64,000 nt of DNA from JAOBAU01 sp034667465 (GTDB lineage Bacteria > Acidobacteriota > Thermoanaerobaculia > Gp7-AA8): contig JAXDJV010000007.1 of assembly GCA_034667465.1 (NCBI GenBank), positions 220,679-284,678 of the forward strand, written 5' to 3'. Made by a program: the position numbers and the translations under genes. Below the pieces are notes generated by a model. It was given only the letters and a program-made list of their open reading frames with translations. It was not told where the DNA came from and searched no databases. Each line of letters opens with the position of its first letter. The stretch's first letter is position 1. Positions 7,411 through 15,555 of the stretch are shown here, one piece after another.

Positions 7411-9332
7411 CCGTCCACCTCGCTGCCGGCCAGCGTCTTCTCGAGCTTCGCGTACTCCGCCCGCGCGGCCTCGCGCAGCAACCGCATCGTCACCGGCGTT
7501 GCGTCACGAGCCGCGCCGAACGCCGCGTTCACCGCGATGTTGCGGATGTTGCCGCCGGCGATCGAAAGATGCGCGAGCTTGTCGACGTCGATCCCTTCCG
7601 TCGGCAGCGTCGCCGGAAACGTCCGCCGCCAGATCTCGGCGCGATCGGCCGCCGCGGGAAATGGGAAATTGACGGCGTACCGCAGACGCCGCAGAAATGC
7701 CTGATCGATGGCGTCGCGGAAGTTCGTGGTGAGAATCGCCAGTCCGCGATACGCCTCCATCCGCTGCAGCAGGTAACTGACTTCGATGTTCGCGTAGCGA
7801 TCGTGGCTGTCGCGCACTTCACTGCGCTTCCCGAACAACGCATCCGCTTCATCGAAGAGCAGAATCGCGCCGCCGTCTTCAGCGGCGTCGAACAGAACGC
7901 GAAGGTTCTTCTCGGTGTCGCCGATGTACTTGCTGACGACGCCGCTGAGATCGATCCGATACAGGTCGAGCTGCAGCTCGTTCGCCAGCACCTCGGCTGC
8001 GAGCGTCTTGCCGGTGCCGCTCGCGCCGGAGAACAGCGCGGTGACGCCGAGTCCGCGTGCGCCGCGCGCGGAGAATCCCCAGTCGTCGTAAACGCGGCTC
8101 CGATAACGCACCGAGGTGGCGATGTCGCGAAGCGTCGCCAGCAGCGGTGCCGGCACGACGAGATCCGACCATTCCGCCGACGCAACGATTCGCTGCGCGA
8201 GCTCGTCGAGGCGGCGTCGCGACGCGACACGGCATCCTTCCCAAAGATGCGCACCGGGATCATCGAGTCCGGCGATCGACGCCGCGACGCCGCGCATCGC
8301 CGCGGGCGACAACTGAAACTGCGTCGCTACACGATCGATCTGTCCGTCGAAGCGCTGCGCTGTTTCGCCGAGCGTTTCGAGCCAGAGCTGCCGTTGCTCG
8401 GCCGGCTGCGATCGCGATAGTTCGACGATTGCGGACGTGACGCCTGCCAGCTCGCGCGGCTCGCGCGTCGAAACGATCAGCGGCGCGTCGATGCGCACCA
8501 CGAACTGCCTGAGCGCTTCGACGCGCGCACGATCGGCGGTATCGATGCCGTCGCAATCGAGCAGGAGCGCAGCGCCGCCCAGCCACGCATCGCGCTGCCA
8601 GAGCCGCGCGAGCGCATCGCTGTCGGCGATCGTCTGCGGCAACGCCAGCGCGCCCGCCGCGAAACCGCTCAGCCCCGCTTTCGCGCACGCAGCGGCAGCA
8701 ACCGCGCGACGCACCGCATCGTCGGCGCCGCAAAGCTGCACGCATCGCGATGGCGCGGCCCGCGATTCCGCAGACGATGTCCAGATCGTCGCAATCCGAT
8801 CCGCCGCGGCGCGCTGCGATTCCGACAGCGCTGCATCGACCGGCAGCGGCTCGACGAGACTCATCAGCCGTTCATCGACGTGATCGATCCCGGTCAGGAA
8901 ATGGAGCACGCGCTCATCGATGCGCAGCGGCGCGGTCGTGAGCGGACCGGAGCCGGCCAGCTCGATGAGACGCCAGCGGCGCAGCGGCGCGACCGGCGTC
9001 GTCGCGCTCCAGTGCGCATCCGGCAGCACCGCCAGTGCGAGGCTGAACGTCGGCTGCACGCGCGACGGATCACCCTGCAGCGACGCGCACAGCGACGCGA
9101 TGCCGGAATCGAGCTCGATCGCCGCGCACAGCATGAGCAGACGCCGTTCGAATGATGAGAGACCGAACATCGTCGCCACGTGCTCGAGCGCGAACGTCGT
9201 TGTGTCATCACGCGACGACTCCGCCGGCGATGCGACTTCCCCGCGCAGCTTCGCTTCGAGCCAGCCGCGCACTTCGGCCATCGCTCCTGCCAGGTGCCGT
9301 TGATTCGCGTCGAGCCAGTCCTGGCCGCTCAT
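7401..9332 (-). CDS. AAA+ ATPase of the eCIS (Afp15 type)
   Basis: The 643-residue protein has a poorly conserved N-terminal half and a clear AAA+ domain from about residue 400. Walker A is GASGTGKTLAAEV (near residue 434), Walker B is ILLFDEADALFGKRSEV (near 494), and sensor-1 is ILTTNFRDAIDQAFLRR. This arrangement is typical of the membrane-free, single-ring ATPase found in nearly all eCIS loci (Afp15/Pvc15), which acts in assembly or cargo handling. It overlaps the DUF4255 gene by ATGA. Confidence 0.88.
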   Translation of the reverse strand: MSGQDWLDANQRHLAGAMAEVRGWLEAKLRGEVASPAESSRDDTTTFALEHVATMFGLSSFERRLLMLCAAIELDSGIASLCASLQGDPSRVQPTFSLALAVLPDAHWSATTPVAPLRRWRLIELAGSGPLTTAPLRIDERVLHFLTGIDHVDERLMSLVEPLPVDAALSESQRAAADRIATIWTSSAESRAAPSRCVQLCGADDAVRRAVAAAACAKAGLSGFAAGALALPQTIADSDALARLWQRDAWLGGAALLLDCDGIDTADRARVEALRQFVVRIDAPLIVSTREPRELAGVTSAIVELSRSQPAEQRQLWLETLGETAQRFDGQIDRVATQFQLSPAAMRGVAASIAGLDDPGAHLWEGCRVASRRRLDELAQRIVASAEWSDLVVPAPLLATLRDIATSVRYRSRVYDDWGFSARGARGLGVTALFSGASGTGKTLAAEVLANELQLDLYRIDLSGVVSKYIGDTEKNLRVLFDAAEDGGAILLFDEADALFGKRSEVRDSHDRYANIEVSYLLQRMEAYRGLAILTTNFRDAIDQAFLRRLRYAVNFPFPAAADRAEIWRRTFPATLPTEGIDVDKLAHLSIAGGNIRNIAVNAAFGAARDATPVTMRLLREAARAEYAKLEKTLAGSEVDGWV

Positions 9333-10558
9333 GGCGGCACGCTCACCGTGACCGGCGTGACCGGATCGATCGGATTCTCCGCGCCGTCGACGCGCAGCCG
9401 AACGAGATACTTGCCGCTGGCGAGTCCCGGAACTTCGATCGACGGCGTGGCGCTGTCGACCGGCGCGACGCCTCCGAACGCCAGCGACAGCGGCCTTTGC
9501 GTCGCCGGCGGCGGCGACTCGTCGAGGATCAGCACGAGCCGCTGTCCTTTGATCACCTGTGGCGTGACATCGATCGCAATCGACGGCTTCGGCAGCGGCG
9601 TGAACGTCGCCGACGTCACGCGCGGCGCGAGCATGAAGGCGGCGGCGTTCGATTCGAAGCCCTGGTGCGGCTCGTGCGGCGTCTTGAAATCGATCGACTG
9701 AACGATCTGCACCGTTCGCACGCCCGCTCGCAGATGCGCGACCGTGCCGAGCGGCAACAGCACGAGATCGTCATGAATCGGCGCGAGTGGCGTGACGAGG
9801 TCTTCGCCGATCCGCACCTGCGTGTTTTCGCCGCGCAGTCCGCGTCCGATGATGTGCAGCGTGTAGGTCGAGAGAATCGACTGGTTGTCGACGACCGTAT
9901 CTGCCGGCGTCGCCTGCGATGCGATTCGCTCGATCACCGGTCCGAGCGACGGCACCACGACAACCTTGTGCGACTTGACCGGCAGCGGCGACGACGGCGC
10001 TTCCGCCCCTTCGACGAAGATCACCGACGCGAGATACGCGGCCGAAAGCGCGTACTTCGATTGAAAGAACGCGCTCCAGAGTTTCGACAGCTCGTCGAGC
10101 GAGAGCGCGACCGGCGTAAATTTCACAGCTTCAGGCGAGTCGGCGAGATCGGAGCCGTCGATCGAAGGATCGTTGCCGATCGCCTCGGTGATCAGCGTGC
10201 GGGAAAGAAACGGCGTGCTGTGCAGCGTGCGCACGGCGACGCCGAGGAGCCGCTGGGGCTCGTGCAGCTTGTCGTCGCCATGCGCGGTCAGGATGTAGTG
10301 GAGGTCGAGCGCGGCACGCGACCGCTGCATCAGCGTGCGGTCGCCCGCGCGCGTCGGAAGATCGGCATTGCGCAACGCGGCATTCGGCGAAACCTGGTAA
10401 AGGAAGACGTTCAGAAACGCCCCTTCAGCGGTACTCGCTTTGTCGAGCGGCAACGTCTTCACCGACACCGGCGCGTTGAACTGCACCAGCGTCACCTGTT
10501 TTTCGAGCATCAGCCGCAAGGTCTCGGTGACGCTGGCGATCGCGAGGTAGTTGCTCAC
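9329..10558 (-). CDS. DUF4255 tail-cap protein (Afp16/Pvc16 type)
   Basis: The 409-residue product starts MSNYLAIASVTETLRLMLEK and contains FLNVFLYQVSPNAALRNADLPTR and LDLHYILTAHGDD, the diagnostic segments of the DUF4255 N-terminal domain of Afp16/Pvc16. That domain ends and stabilises the tube and sheath at the distal end. Residues after about 190 form Ig-like beta segments, an extension often seen in this family outside the Afp/PVC type. It is coupled by ATGA overlaps to the unknown gene before it and the ATPase after it. Confidence 0.85.
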   Translation of the reverse strand: MSNYLAIASVTETLRLMLEKQVTLVQFNAPVSVKTLPLDKASTAEGAFLNVFLYQVSPNAALRNADLPTRAGDRTLMQRSRAALDLHYILTAHGDDKLHEPQRLLGVAVRTLHSTPFLSRTLITEAIGNDPSIDGSDLADSPEAVKFTPVALSLDELSKLWSAFFQSKYALSAAYLASVIFVEGAEAPSSPLPVKSHKVVVVPSLGPVIERIASQATPADTVVDNQSILSTYTLHIIGRGLRGENTQVRIGEDLVTPLAPIHDDLVLLPLGTVAHLRAGVRTVQIVQSIDFKTPHEPHQGFESNAAAFMLAPRVTSATFTPLPKPSIAIDVTPQVIKGQRLVLILDESPPPATQRPLSLAFGGVAPVDSATPSIEVPGLASGKYLVRLRVDGAENPIDPVTPVTVSVPP

Positions 10559-11223
10559 TCGCCGCCTCCGCGCGTCGCCAGATAGTCGTCGAGCGACATC
10601 ACCACCGCTTTCTCCCGCGGCTTCGCCGCCGGCGGCGCGGGCGCAACGATCGCGCGCACGTCGATCCGTCCGATCGTGATCTCGATCGGAGCGGCGGCAG
10701 TCGGAGTCGATGAACGTCCTTCGCTTTCTCTTCGATCGCGGACGAGACGCCTGACAGGAAACGTTCGCGGCAATGGCTTGATCGCGATGGAGGTAGTTGT
10801 GTTCGACGCTTCGCTCGCCGGCTCCGTCAACGACCGCTCGATCGTCTCCACGTTGTGCTGTGGCAACGTCGGACGCTGTATTTCATCAACGAGCGGCACG
10901 TGCGCGTGTGTCACATGCACGGCGGGCGCAGACGATGTGACCTCCGTCGTTGCGTCGTTCTCCGGTAAGGACATCGCAGGCGATTCGGAAACGAATGCCT
11001 CGCGTGACTCCGGCGGCGACGACGATGTCATCCCACGTCGTGGCGCTTGATTCGTCTGCAGCGGAGTGGCCGGTGTCAGCGCTGATTCGAATGACGGCGA
11101 TCCAGCGACTGCCGGCTCCTCCATCGCCTGCGCCTCGAGCTCGAACAGCATCGACGGCCGCGGCTGCAGCACGCGATGCGGCGCGAGAACGCGCGTGACG
11201 ACGCCGCGGAGATAGTCACTCAT
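10555..11223 (-). CDS. Low-complexity eCIS-operon protein, unknown
   Basis: A 222-residue protein with no recognisable fold. Residues 30-170 are rich in Pro, Ser, Thr and Glu and look disordered. The ends are more ordered: the N-terminus reads MSDYLRGVVTRVLAPHRVLQPR and the C-terminus IEITIGRIDVRAI followed by VVMSLDDYLATRGGGE. This ordered-end, disordered-middle layout suggests a linker that touches two partners. It lies between the CxxC protein and DUF4255 genes and overlaps both by four bases. Function unknown. Confidence 0.65.
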   Translation of the reverse strand: MSDYLRGVVTRVLAPHRVLQPRPSMLFELEAQAMEEPAVAGSPSFESALTPATPLQTNQAPRRGMTSSSPPESREAFVSESPAMSLPENDATTEVTSSAPAVHVTHAHVPLVDEIQRPTLPQHNVETIERSLTEPASEASNTTTSIAIKPLPRTFPVRRLVRDRRESEGRSSTPTAAAPIEITIGRIDVRAIVAPAPPAAKPREKAVVMSLDDYLATRGGGE

Positions 11224-11930
11224 CCGAGAACCATCCCGAGGTAGATGGCGCGGCGCGACCGCGGAATCGAGAGGATCTGTTGCTCGCTCCAGCCGTACGC
11301 CGCCGCGAGTGCGTCAACCTCTCGCATTGCAGCGACGGCCGCTGCATCGAGCTCGCGCCAGACATACGTCGCGGGGTCGAAGAGCATGTCCCACGCATGG
11401 GCGCATTCAGGACAACTGACGTCCATGCGCAGGTCGCCATCGGGATCTGAACGCGACATCGCGTCGGACAGCGCCGCCAGAACATCGTCGTCGAGCGGAG
11501 GCATCGCGATCCCCACTCCATCGCGCGTCGCGGAGATGAGGCAGCGCTTCGCAAGCAGCAGCCGCGCATCATCGATCGACGATTCGCCGGCGATCGCAAC
11601 CAGGTCGCGACTGTCCGGCAGTCGAAACTCGATCAGGAGCTCGCCGATCGAGACTGGCGAGATCGGATCGGCATCCTGGACCGGCGGAGTGTCAAACGTC
11701 AGCTCGAGTTTCGTGCCGCACGCCGGACAGGTCGCCACTCCGTCGAACACGCCGCCGCCGAGCTGAGTGCGCAGGTCGAGCAAACCGCGATCGCGCGCAC
11801 CAACCGCCATCCCCGCCGCCTCGGCGTCGCCGGTCAGCGTTTCGAGGAGCAGCGCCGGGCGCAGCGCCGCGGGCGCGGACCGCGCGGCGTCCCACACCCG
11901 CAGCAACTCTTCATCGCGAAGGGCGATCAT
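11220..11930 (-). CDS. CxxC-containing baseplate hub-assembly-type protein
   Basis: The 236-residue protein has two matching metal-type motifs: CPACGTKLELTFD (about residues 68-80) and CPECAHAWDMLFDP (about 174-187). The N-terminus (RLLETLTGDAEAAG, DLRTQLGG) resembles proteins annotated as T4-family baseplate hub assembly chaperones in many eCIS and phage loci. A zinc-stabilised chaperone or structural role is likely. It follows the tube gene after nine bases and overlaps the next gene by ATGA. The family assignment is from memory of that layout and is moderate. Confidence 0.6.
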   Translation of the reverse strand: MIALRDEELLRVWDAARSAPAALRPALLLETLTGDAEAAGMAVGARDRGLLDLRTQLGGGVFDGVATCPACGTKLELTFDTPPVQDADPISPVSIGELLIEFRLPDSRDLVAIAGESSIDDARLLLAKRCLISATRDGVGIAMPPLDDDVLAALSDAMSRSDPDGDLRMDVSCPECAHAWDMLFDPATYVWRELDAAAVAAMREVDALAAAYGWSEQQILSIPRSRRAIYLGMVLG

Positions 11931-11939
11931 GTCGCGACC

Positions 11940-12452
11940 TCAGAGAATCGGCTCTGCCGGCTCGACAACCGCGGTGTCGCGCTCCCAACCTTCGTTCTCG
12001 AGCTTGATCATCTCGATCGCGACGGCGTTCGCGTTCGCGTCGAGATCGGGCAGCGCGTGATACTCGGAGACCCAGCAGCGAAAGACGCGGTACGAGAGGG
12101 CGAGCTGCCCCGCTTCGTTGTAGACCTCGACAATGATGTCTTTGCGAAAATCCTTCAGCGAGATCTCGGCTCCGAGTCCGGCGTTGACGCTCCAGACCTT
12201 GTTCGCCCATTTCTCGAATTCGGGATCATGCGTGACGCCGCGCTCGAGAGAGATCGCCTCGAATTTATTGCGGCCCGGCGATTTCCGGCTCGTACTCGGA
12301 TCGCCGCCTTCCCGGTGCTCAACGACCTCGGTCGTTCGCTTGAGCGCCCCGACTTTGGAAATGCCCGCGACGTAGCGGCCATCCCATTTCACACGGAACT
12401 TGAAGTTCTTATAGGGATCGAAGCGTTGCGTATTAACGCTGAATTGAGCCAT
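11940..12452 (-). CDS. eCIS inner tube protein (gp19 family)
   Basis: The 170-residue product has the conserved gp19/Hcp-like tube pattern: FDPYKNFKFRVKWDGRYVAGISKVGALKRTTEVVEHREGG with the usual NFKF.V..DG....G.S.V opening, and later VYNEAGQLALSYRVFRCWVSEYHALPDL. This protein stacks in hexameric rings to form the conduit inside the sheath. A GAGG Shine-Dalgarno stretch precedes the ATG. Only one tube gene is seen, whereas Afp/PVC have two (Afp1 and Afp5). Confidence 0.88.
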   Translation of the reverse strand: MAQFSVNTQRFDPYKNFKFRVKWDGRYVAGISKVGALKRTTEVVEHREGGDPSTSRKSPGRNKFEAISLERGVTHDPEFEKWANKVWSVNAGLGAEISLKDFRKDIIVEVYNEAGQLALSYRVFRCWVSEYHALPDLDANANAVAIEMIKLENEGWERDTAVVEPAEPIL

Positions 12453-12461
12453 GAGCGGACC

Positions 12462-13988
12462 TCACACCTGAATTTGTCCGGCGATCTGCTGGAGTTTCAG
12501 GATCACGAATTCTGCGGGCTTGAGCGGCGCGAAGCCGACGAGGATGTTCACAATGCCGAGATTGATGTCGTTCTGCGTGGTCGTGGAGGAATCACATTTC
12601 ACGAAATACGCATCTTTCGGCGACGCTCCCTGGAAGGCACCCTGCCGGAAAAGATTGTTGATGAAGGCGCCGACGTTGAGTCGGATCTGCGACCAGAGCG
12701 GCTCGTCGTTCGGTTCGAAGACAACCCATTTCAGTCCGCGAAAAAGACTCTCTTCAATGAAGAGCGCCAGACGCCGGACCGGGACGTATTTCCACTCACT
12801 GCCGATCGCATCGGCTCCATCGAATGTGCGGGAGCCCCACACGACGTTGCCGTAAGTCGGAAACGTACGCAGACAATTCACCGCTTCTTTGTTCAGCACA
12901 CCGTTCTCCGGATCGGTAAGCGTCACCGAAAAACCGACGATGCCGGAGATTCCTGCATCGATGCCGGCCGGCGCTTTCCAGACGCCGCGTTGTGCGTCAG
13001 TCCGGGCGAAAACACCCGCCACAGCACCGCATGGAACGAACGGCTCGATGACACCTGAGAGTGGGTTTGGTGCGAGGAGGAAGGGATAAAACGCGGCAGC
13101 GTTTTTCCTGAATGGCGAGACCGCCGTGTTCTGAAATGCCGCAACCGCTCCACCGGGTCCGCTGGGAGGCGTCGCGTCAGATGGCGGATCGACGAGCAGC
13201 ATGGCGCGATGGTCGGCGCAGAATTTCGCCGCTTCCTGATAGTCGGTGTCCACGACGTGATCGCCGAACTTCGGCGGCGGCAGGCAAAGGATGTTGAAGA
13301 TGTCGACGGTGGCCAGCGCGTTCATCCCGCTGCGCGCAGTCGCACTGCCGACGAGTTGAGCGGATTTAAGCGCCGTGGATGTAAGCAACGCACCGTCCTC
13401 ACCGCCGGTCATGTGCGGCAATGGTGGCGGAGCCGCTGAAGCCGCGAGCGTCGCAGGCGTGCTCGTATCCGTGAAGCGAATGAAAGCGGATCGTTGTTCC
13501 ATGGTTCGCTTCACATCGGGCACAAGGACGTTGCGGAGCACCTCGACCTCGACGTCTTTCAGCAGCACCGTAATGTTCGCCAGTGCCGTGTTGGCCGGGT
13601 CGCGCGTAATGAGATCGACGGAGAGACTCAGGTCATTCCCCCAGAGCCCCGGACTCGAAGCCGAGAATTGATAGTCCGGATGCGGAGTACCATCAAGCCT
13701 CGTAACAGCCGTCGCGGCATCGGTCGGGATCACCCGCACGATCAACGCTTCGCCGCCGCCATTATCGAAATACTGCCGCACGGCGAAGCTCATCGTGCTC
13801 TTCGCCCACAGACCGCCGAAGGTTCGTTCGTAGTCGGCGAAACTGAAAATTAGCGTCGGTTCGTTGACAGGGCCTTTGATCGCGCTGCCGACGAACGCCG
13901 TGCGCGCTGTACTGACGCCGGTAATGGTCCGAACGCCGCTGGAAATCTCTTCGACGTAAACACCGGGGAAACTGACGGAAACCGCCAT
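12462..13988 (-). CDS. eCIS contractile sheath protein
   Basis: The 508-residue protein begins VSFPGVYVEEISSGVRTITGVSTARTAFVG, the classic sheath opening. It ends with KWVVFEPNDEPLWSQIRLNVGAFINNLFRQGAFQGASPKDAYFV and a terminal KPAEFVILKLQQ strand that donates to the neighbouring subunit. Its length equals typical Afp2/Pvc2-type sheaths. A good AGGAG site lies upstream of the ATG. It is the only sheath gene in the visible operon. Contraction of this layer drives the tube. Confidence 0.92.
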   Translation of the reverse strand: MAVSVSFPGVYVEEISSGVRTITGVSTARTAFVGSAIKGPVNEPTLIFSFADYERTFGGLWAKSTMSFAVRQYFDNGGGEALIVRVIPTDAATAVTRLDGTPHPDYQFSASSPGLWGNDLSLSVDLITRDPANTALANITVLLKDVEVEVLRNVLVPDVKRTMEQRSAFIRFTDTSTPATLAASAAPPPLPHMTGGEDGALLTSTALKSAQLVGSATARSGMNALATVDIFNILCLPPPKFGDHVVDTDYQEAAKFCADHRAMLLVDPPSDATPPSGPGGAVAAFQNTAVSPFRKNAAAFYPFLLAPNPLSGVIEPFVPCGAVAGVFARTDAQRGVWKAPAGIDAGISGIVGFSVTLTDPENGVLNKEAVNCLRTFPTYGNVVWGSRTFDGADAIGSEWKYVPVRRLALFIEESLFRGLKWVVFEPNDEPLWSQIRLNVGAFINNLFRQGAFQGASPKDAYFVKCDSSTTTQNDINLGIVNILVGFAPLKPAEFVILKLQQIAGQIQV

Positions 13989-14006
13989 AATGTCGCTCCT
14001 CGCGCG

Positions 14007-14369
14007 TCAGGGTGCGAATGCCACGAAGATGTCGAGCGTGGCCGGTTTGGTGTCGGTGGTCGAGAAGGTGATCGAAGTGAGGCCGCCGGGTGACACGATC
14101 TCCAGCAGCCCGGTGCCGGCCACAATGAGCGGCTGATCGAGGGCCTGCGCTGTCGTGCTCGGGGCGACCGCAAACTTCAGCCCGGTGTATGCGCTCGCCC
14201 GAATCATCAGCAGCCGCACGTTCCCGCTGAAAGGGACCGTAACGTCCGCACCGTTTTCCACGACGATGTTCGCCTTGCTGAAGACGTCGAGCGACAACGT
14301 CTCGCTGAACGAAAGCGCCGGCCCCCCTGGCACGCTCGCTGAGCCCGCGTACTTGATCGATTCCGGCAT
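14007..14369 (-). CDS. Small beta-rich protein at the head of the eCIS operon, unknown
   Basis: A 120-residue protein starting MPESIKYAGSASVPGGPALSFSETLSLDVFSK. It is Ser/Thr/Val-rich with alternating hydrophobic residues, suggesting a beta sandwich, and has no signal peptide or cysteines. A strong GGAGGAGGG ribosome site lies just upstream of its ATG. It is the first gene of the visible operon, 18 bases before the sheath. I do not recognise the family; a structural or decoration role on the particle is possible. Confidence 0.68.
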   Translation of the reverse strand: MPESIKYAGSASVPGGPALSFSETLSLDVFSKANIVVENGADVTVPFSGNVRLLMIRASAYTGLKFAVAPSTTAQALDQPLIVAGTGLLEIVSPGGLTSITFSTTDTKPATLDIFVAFAP

Positions 14370-14601
14370 CGCTGCCCTCCTCCGGTACGTCCTGTTGTCG
14401 TGAGAACTTCCATCCTCGCGTCCGGCGCGAAGACGAGCAACAGAAACCTCCTGGTGTTTTCAGCTATTAGTTGGTGGGATCGGCTGGAAGGAGGGAGTGA
14501 GTTCCGCACTGCGACCGACGCCATTCATCCGTAACTCCGGTCGCGTCAATCAGTTGCTCTCAGCTATCGTGCGTCGCTCACCATTTTCGGGAGGTAGCCA
14601 C
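14370..14601. promoter_or_regulatory. Divergent intergenic region between eCIS operon and recombinase
   Basis: This 232-base stretch separates the leftward eCIS operon from the rightward recombinase, so promoters for both must lie here. The GGAGGAGGG site at about 14375-14385 (minus strand) serves the eCIS and GGGAGG at about 14589-14594 serves the recombinase. I could not pick convincing -35/-10 pairs; the most AT-rich part is around 14450-14475. Confidence 0.4.
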
Positions 14602-15495
14602 GTGCTGTTCCGAGACGCTGCGACCGCGTTCATCCGTCACTGCCTGTCGATCCGGAAGCTTTCGCCCCACACCATTCGCGCGTACGAACTGGACCTGAAC
14701 CGTTTCCAGAGCTTCTTCGGCAAACGCGCTGCCGTCGCCGCGTGCGACAAGAACGTCATCCATGACTACGTCCGCCACCTCTTCGACGTGCGCGCGCTAA
14801 AAGAGTCGAGCGTAAAACGGCACCTCGCCACCCTGCGTTCGCTCTTTCGATGGCTCGAAGAAGAGTTCCAGGGCATCGACGACCCGTTTCGCGGCGCACG
14901 CATCCGCATCAGAATGCCGAAGCGCCTGCCCCGCGTAATCGGCCGGGCGGATCTTCGCCGCCTGCTCCTCCACGACCGTCCGGCAGTCTTCGCCGACCTG
15001 ACCGCATACGTCGCCACCGAACTTCTCTTCGCCACAGGTATGCGCGTGAGCGAGCTGGCCGGCCTCCTCGACGCGGCAGTGAATATCGACGACGGTACGA
15101 TCTCGATCATCGGCAAAGGCAACCGCCAGCGCCGGGTCTTTCTCCCCGACGACCTGAAGTCGCTGGTCCGCGACTACCGGACCGCACGCGACCGCTGTGC
15201 CTCCGCCGACACGTTCCTCGTCAACTCACGCGGCCAAGCCCCCTCCCCGCAGATGATCCGCCGCCTGGTCCGGATTCACGGAGAGCGGAGCGAAGTCCGC
15301 GACCGCGTCACGCCGCACATGTTCCGCCACTCCGTGGCAACGTACCTCCTCGAGGAAGGCGTCGACATCCGGTACGTCCAACGCCTGCTCGGCCACCGCA
15401 GCATCTCGACGACAGAGATTTACACGCATGTGGCTGATGCGGCGCTGAAGGTGCGGATCACGGAGAAGCACCCGCGAAGGGGGATCGTGGCGTAA
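14602..15495 (+). CDS. Tyrosine recombinase, XerC/XerD-like
   Basis: GTG at 14602 is chosen because GGGAGG lies seven bases before it, giving a 297-residue protein, the normal Xer size. Residues 1-85 form the SAM-like DNA-binding domain (SIRKLSPHTIRAYELDLNRFQSFF). The catalytic set is complete: Arg in ATGMRVSELAGL, Lys in KGNRQRRVFLP, H-x-x-R in HMFRHSVATYL, His in LLGHRSISTTEIYTH and the nucleophile Tyr in the same segment. It sits at the border of the accessory region and could be a mobile-element integrase or a Xer paralogue. No attachment site was found. Confidence 0.85.
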   Translation: MLFRDAATAFIRHCLSIRKLSPHTIRAYELDLNRFQSFFGKRAAVAACDKNVIHDYVRHLFDVRALKESSVKRHLATLRSLFRWLEEEFQGIDDPFRGARIRIRMPKRLPRVIGRADLRRLLLHDRPAVFADLTAYVATELLFATGMRVSELAGLLDAAVNIDDGTISIIGKGNRQRRVFLPDDLKSLVRDYRTARDRCASADTFLVNSRGQAPSPQMIRRLVRIHGERSEVRDRVTPHMFRHSVATYLLEEGVDIRYVQRLLGHRSISTTEIYTHVADAALKVRITEKHPRRGIVA

Positions 15496-15555
15496 GGTAA
15501 CAGCGACCACATACGCGCCGCTCGGTGTCGGCCGGCTGATAACTAAGGATTATTC

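Noticed and set aside
14370..14601. Search for a copy of the tRNA-Thr 3-prime end as attL/attR
   Set aside because: No match to CCGGTTCGAGTCCGGTCATCGGCTCCA or its complement was seen near the recombinase, so no attachment site is claimed.
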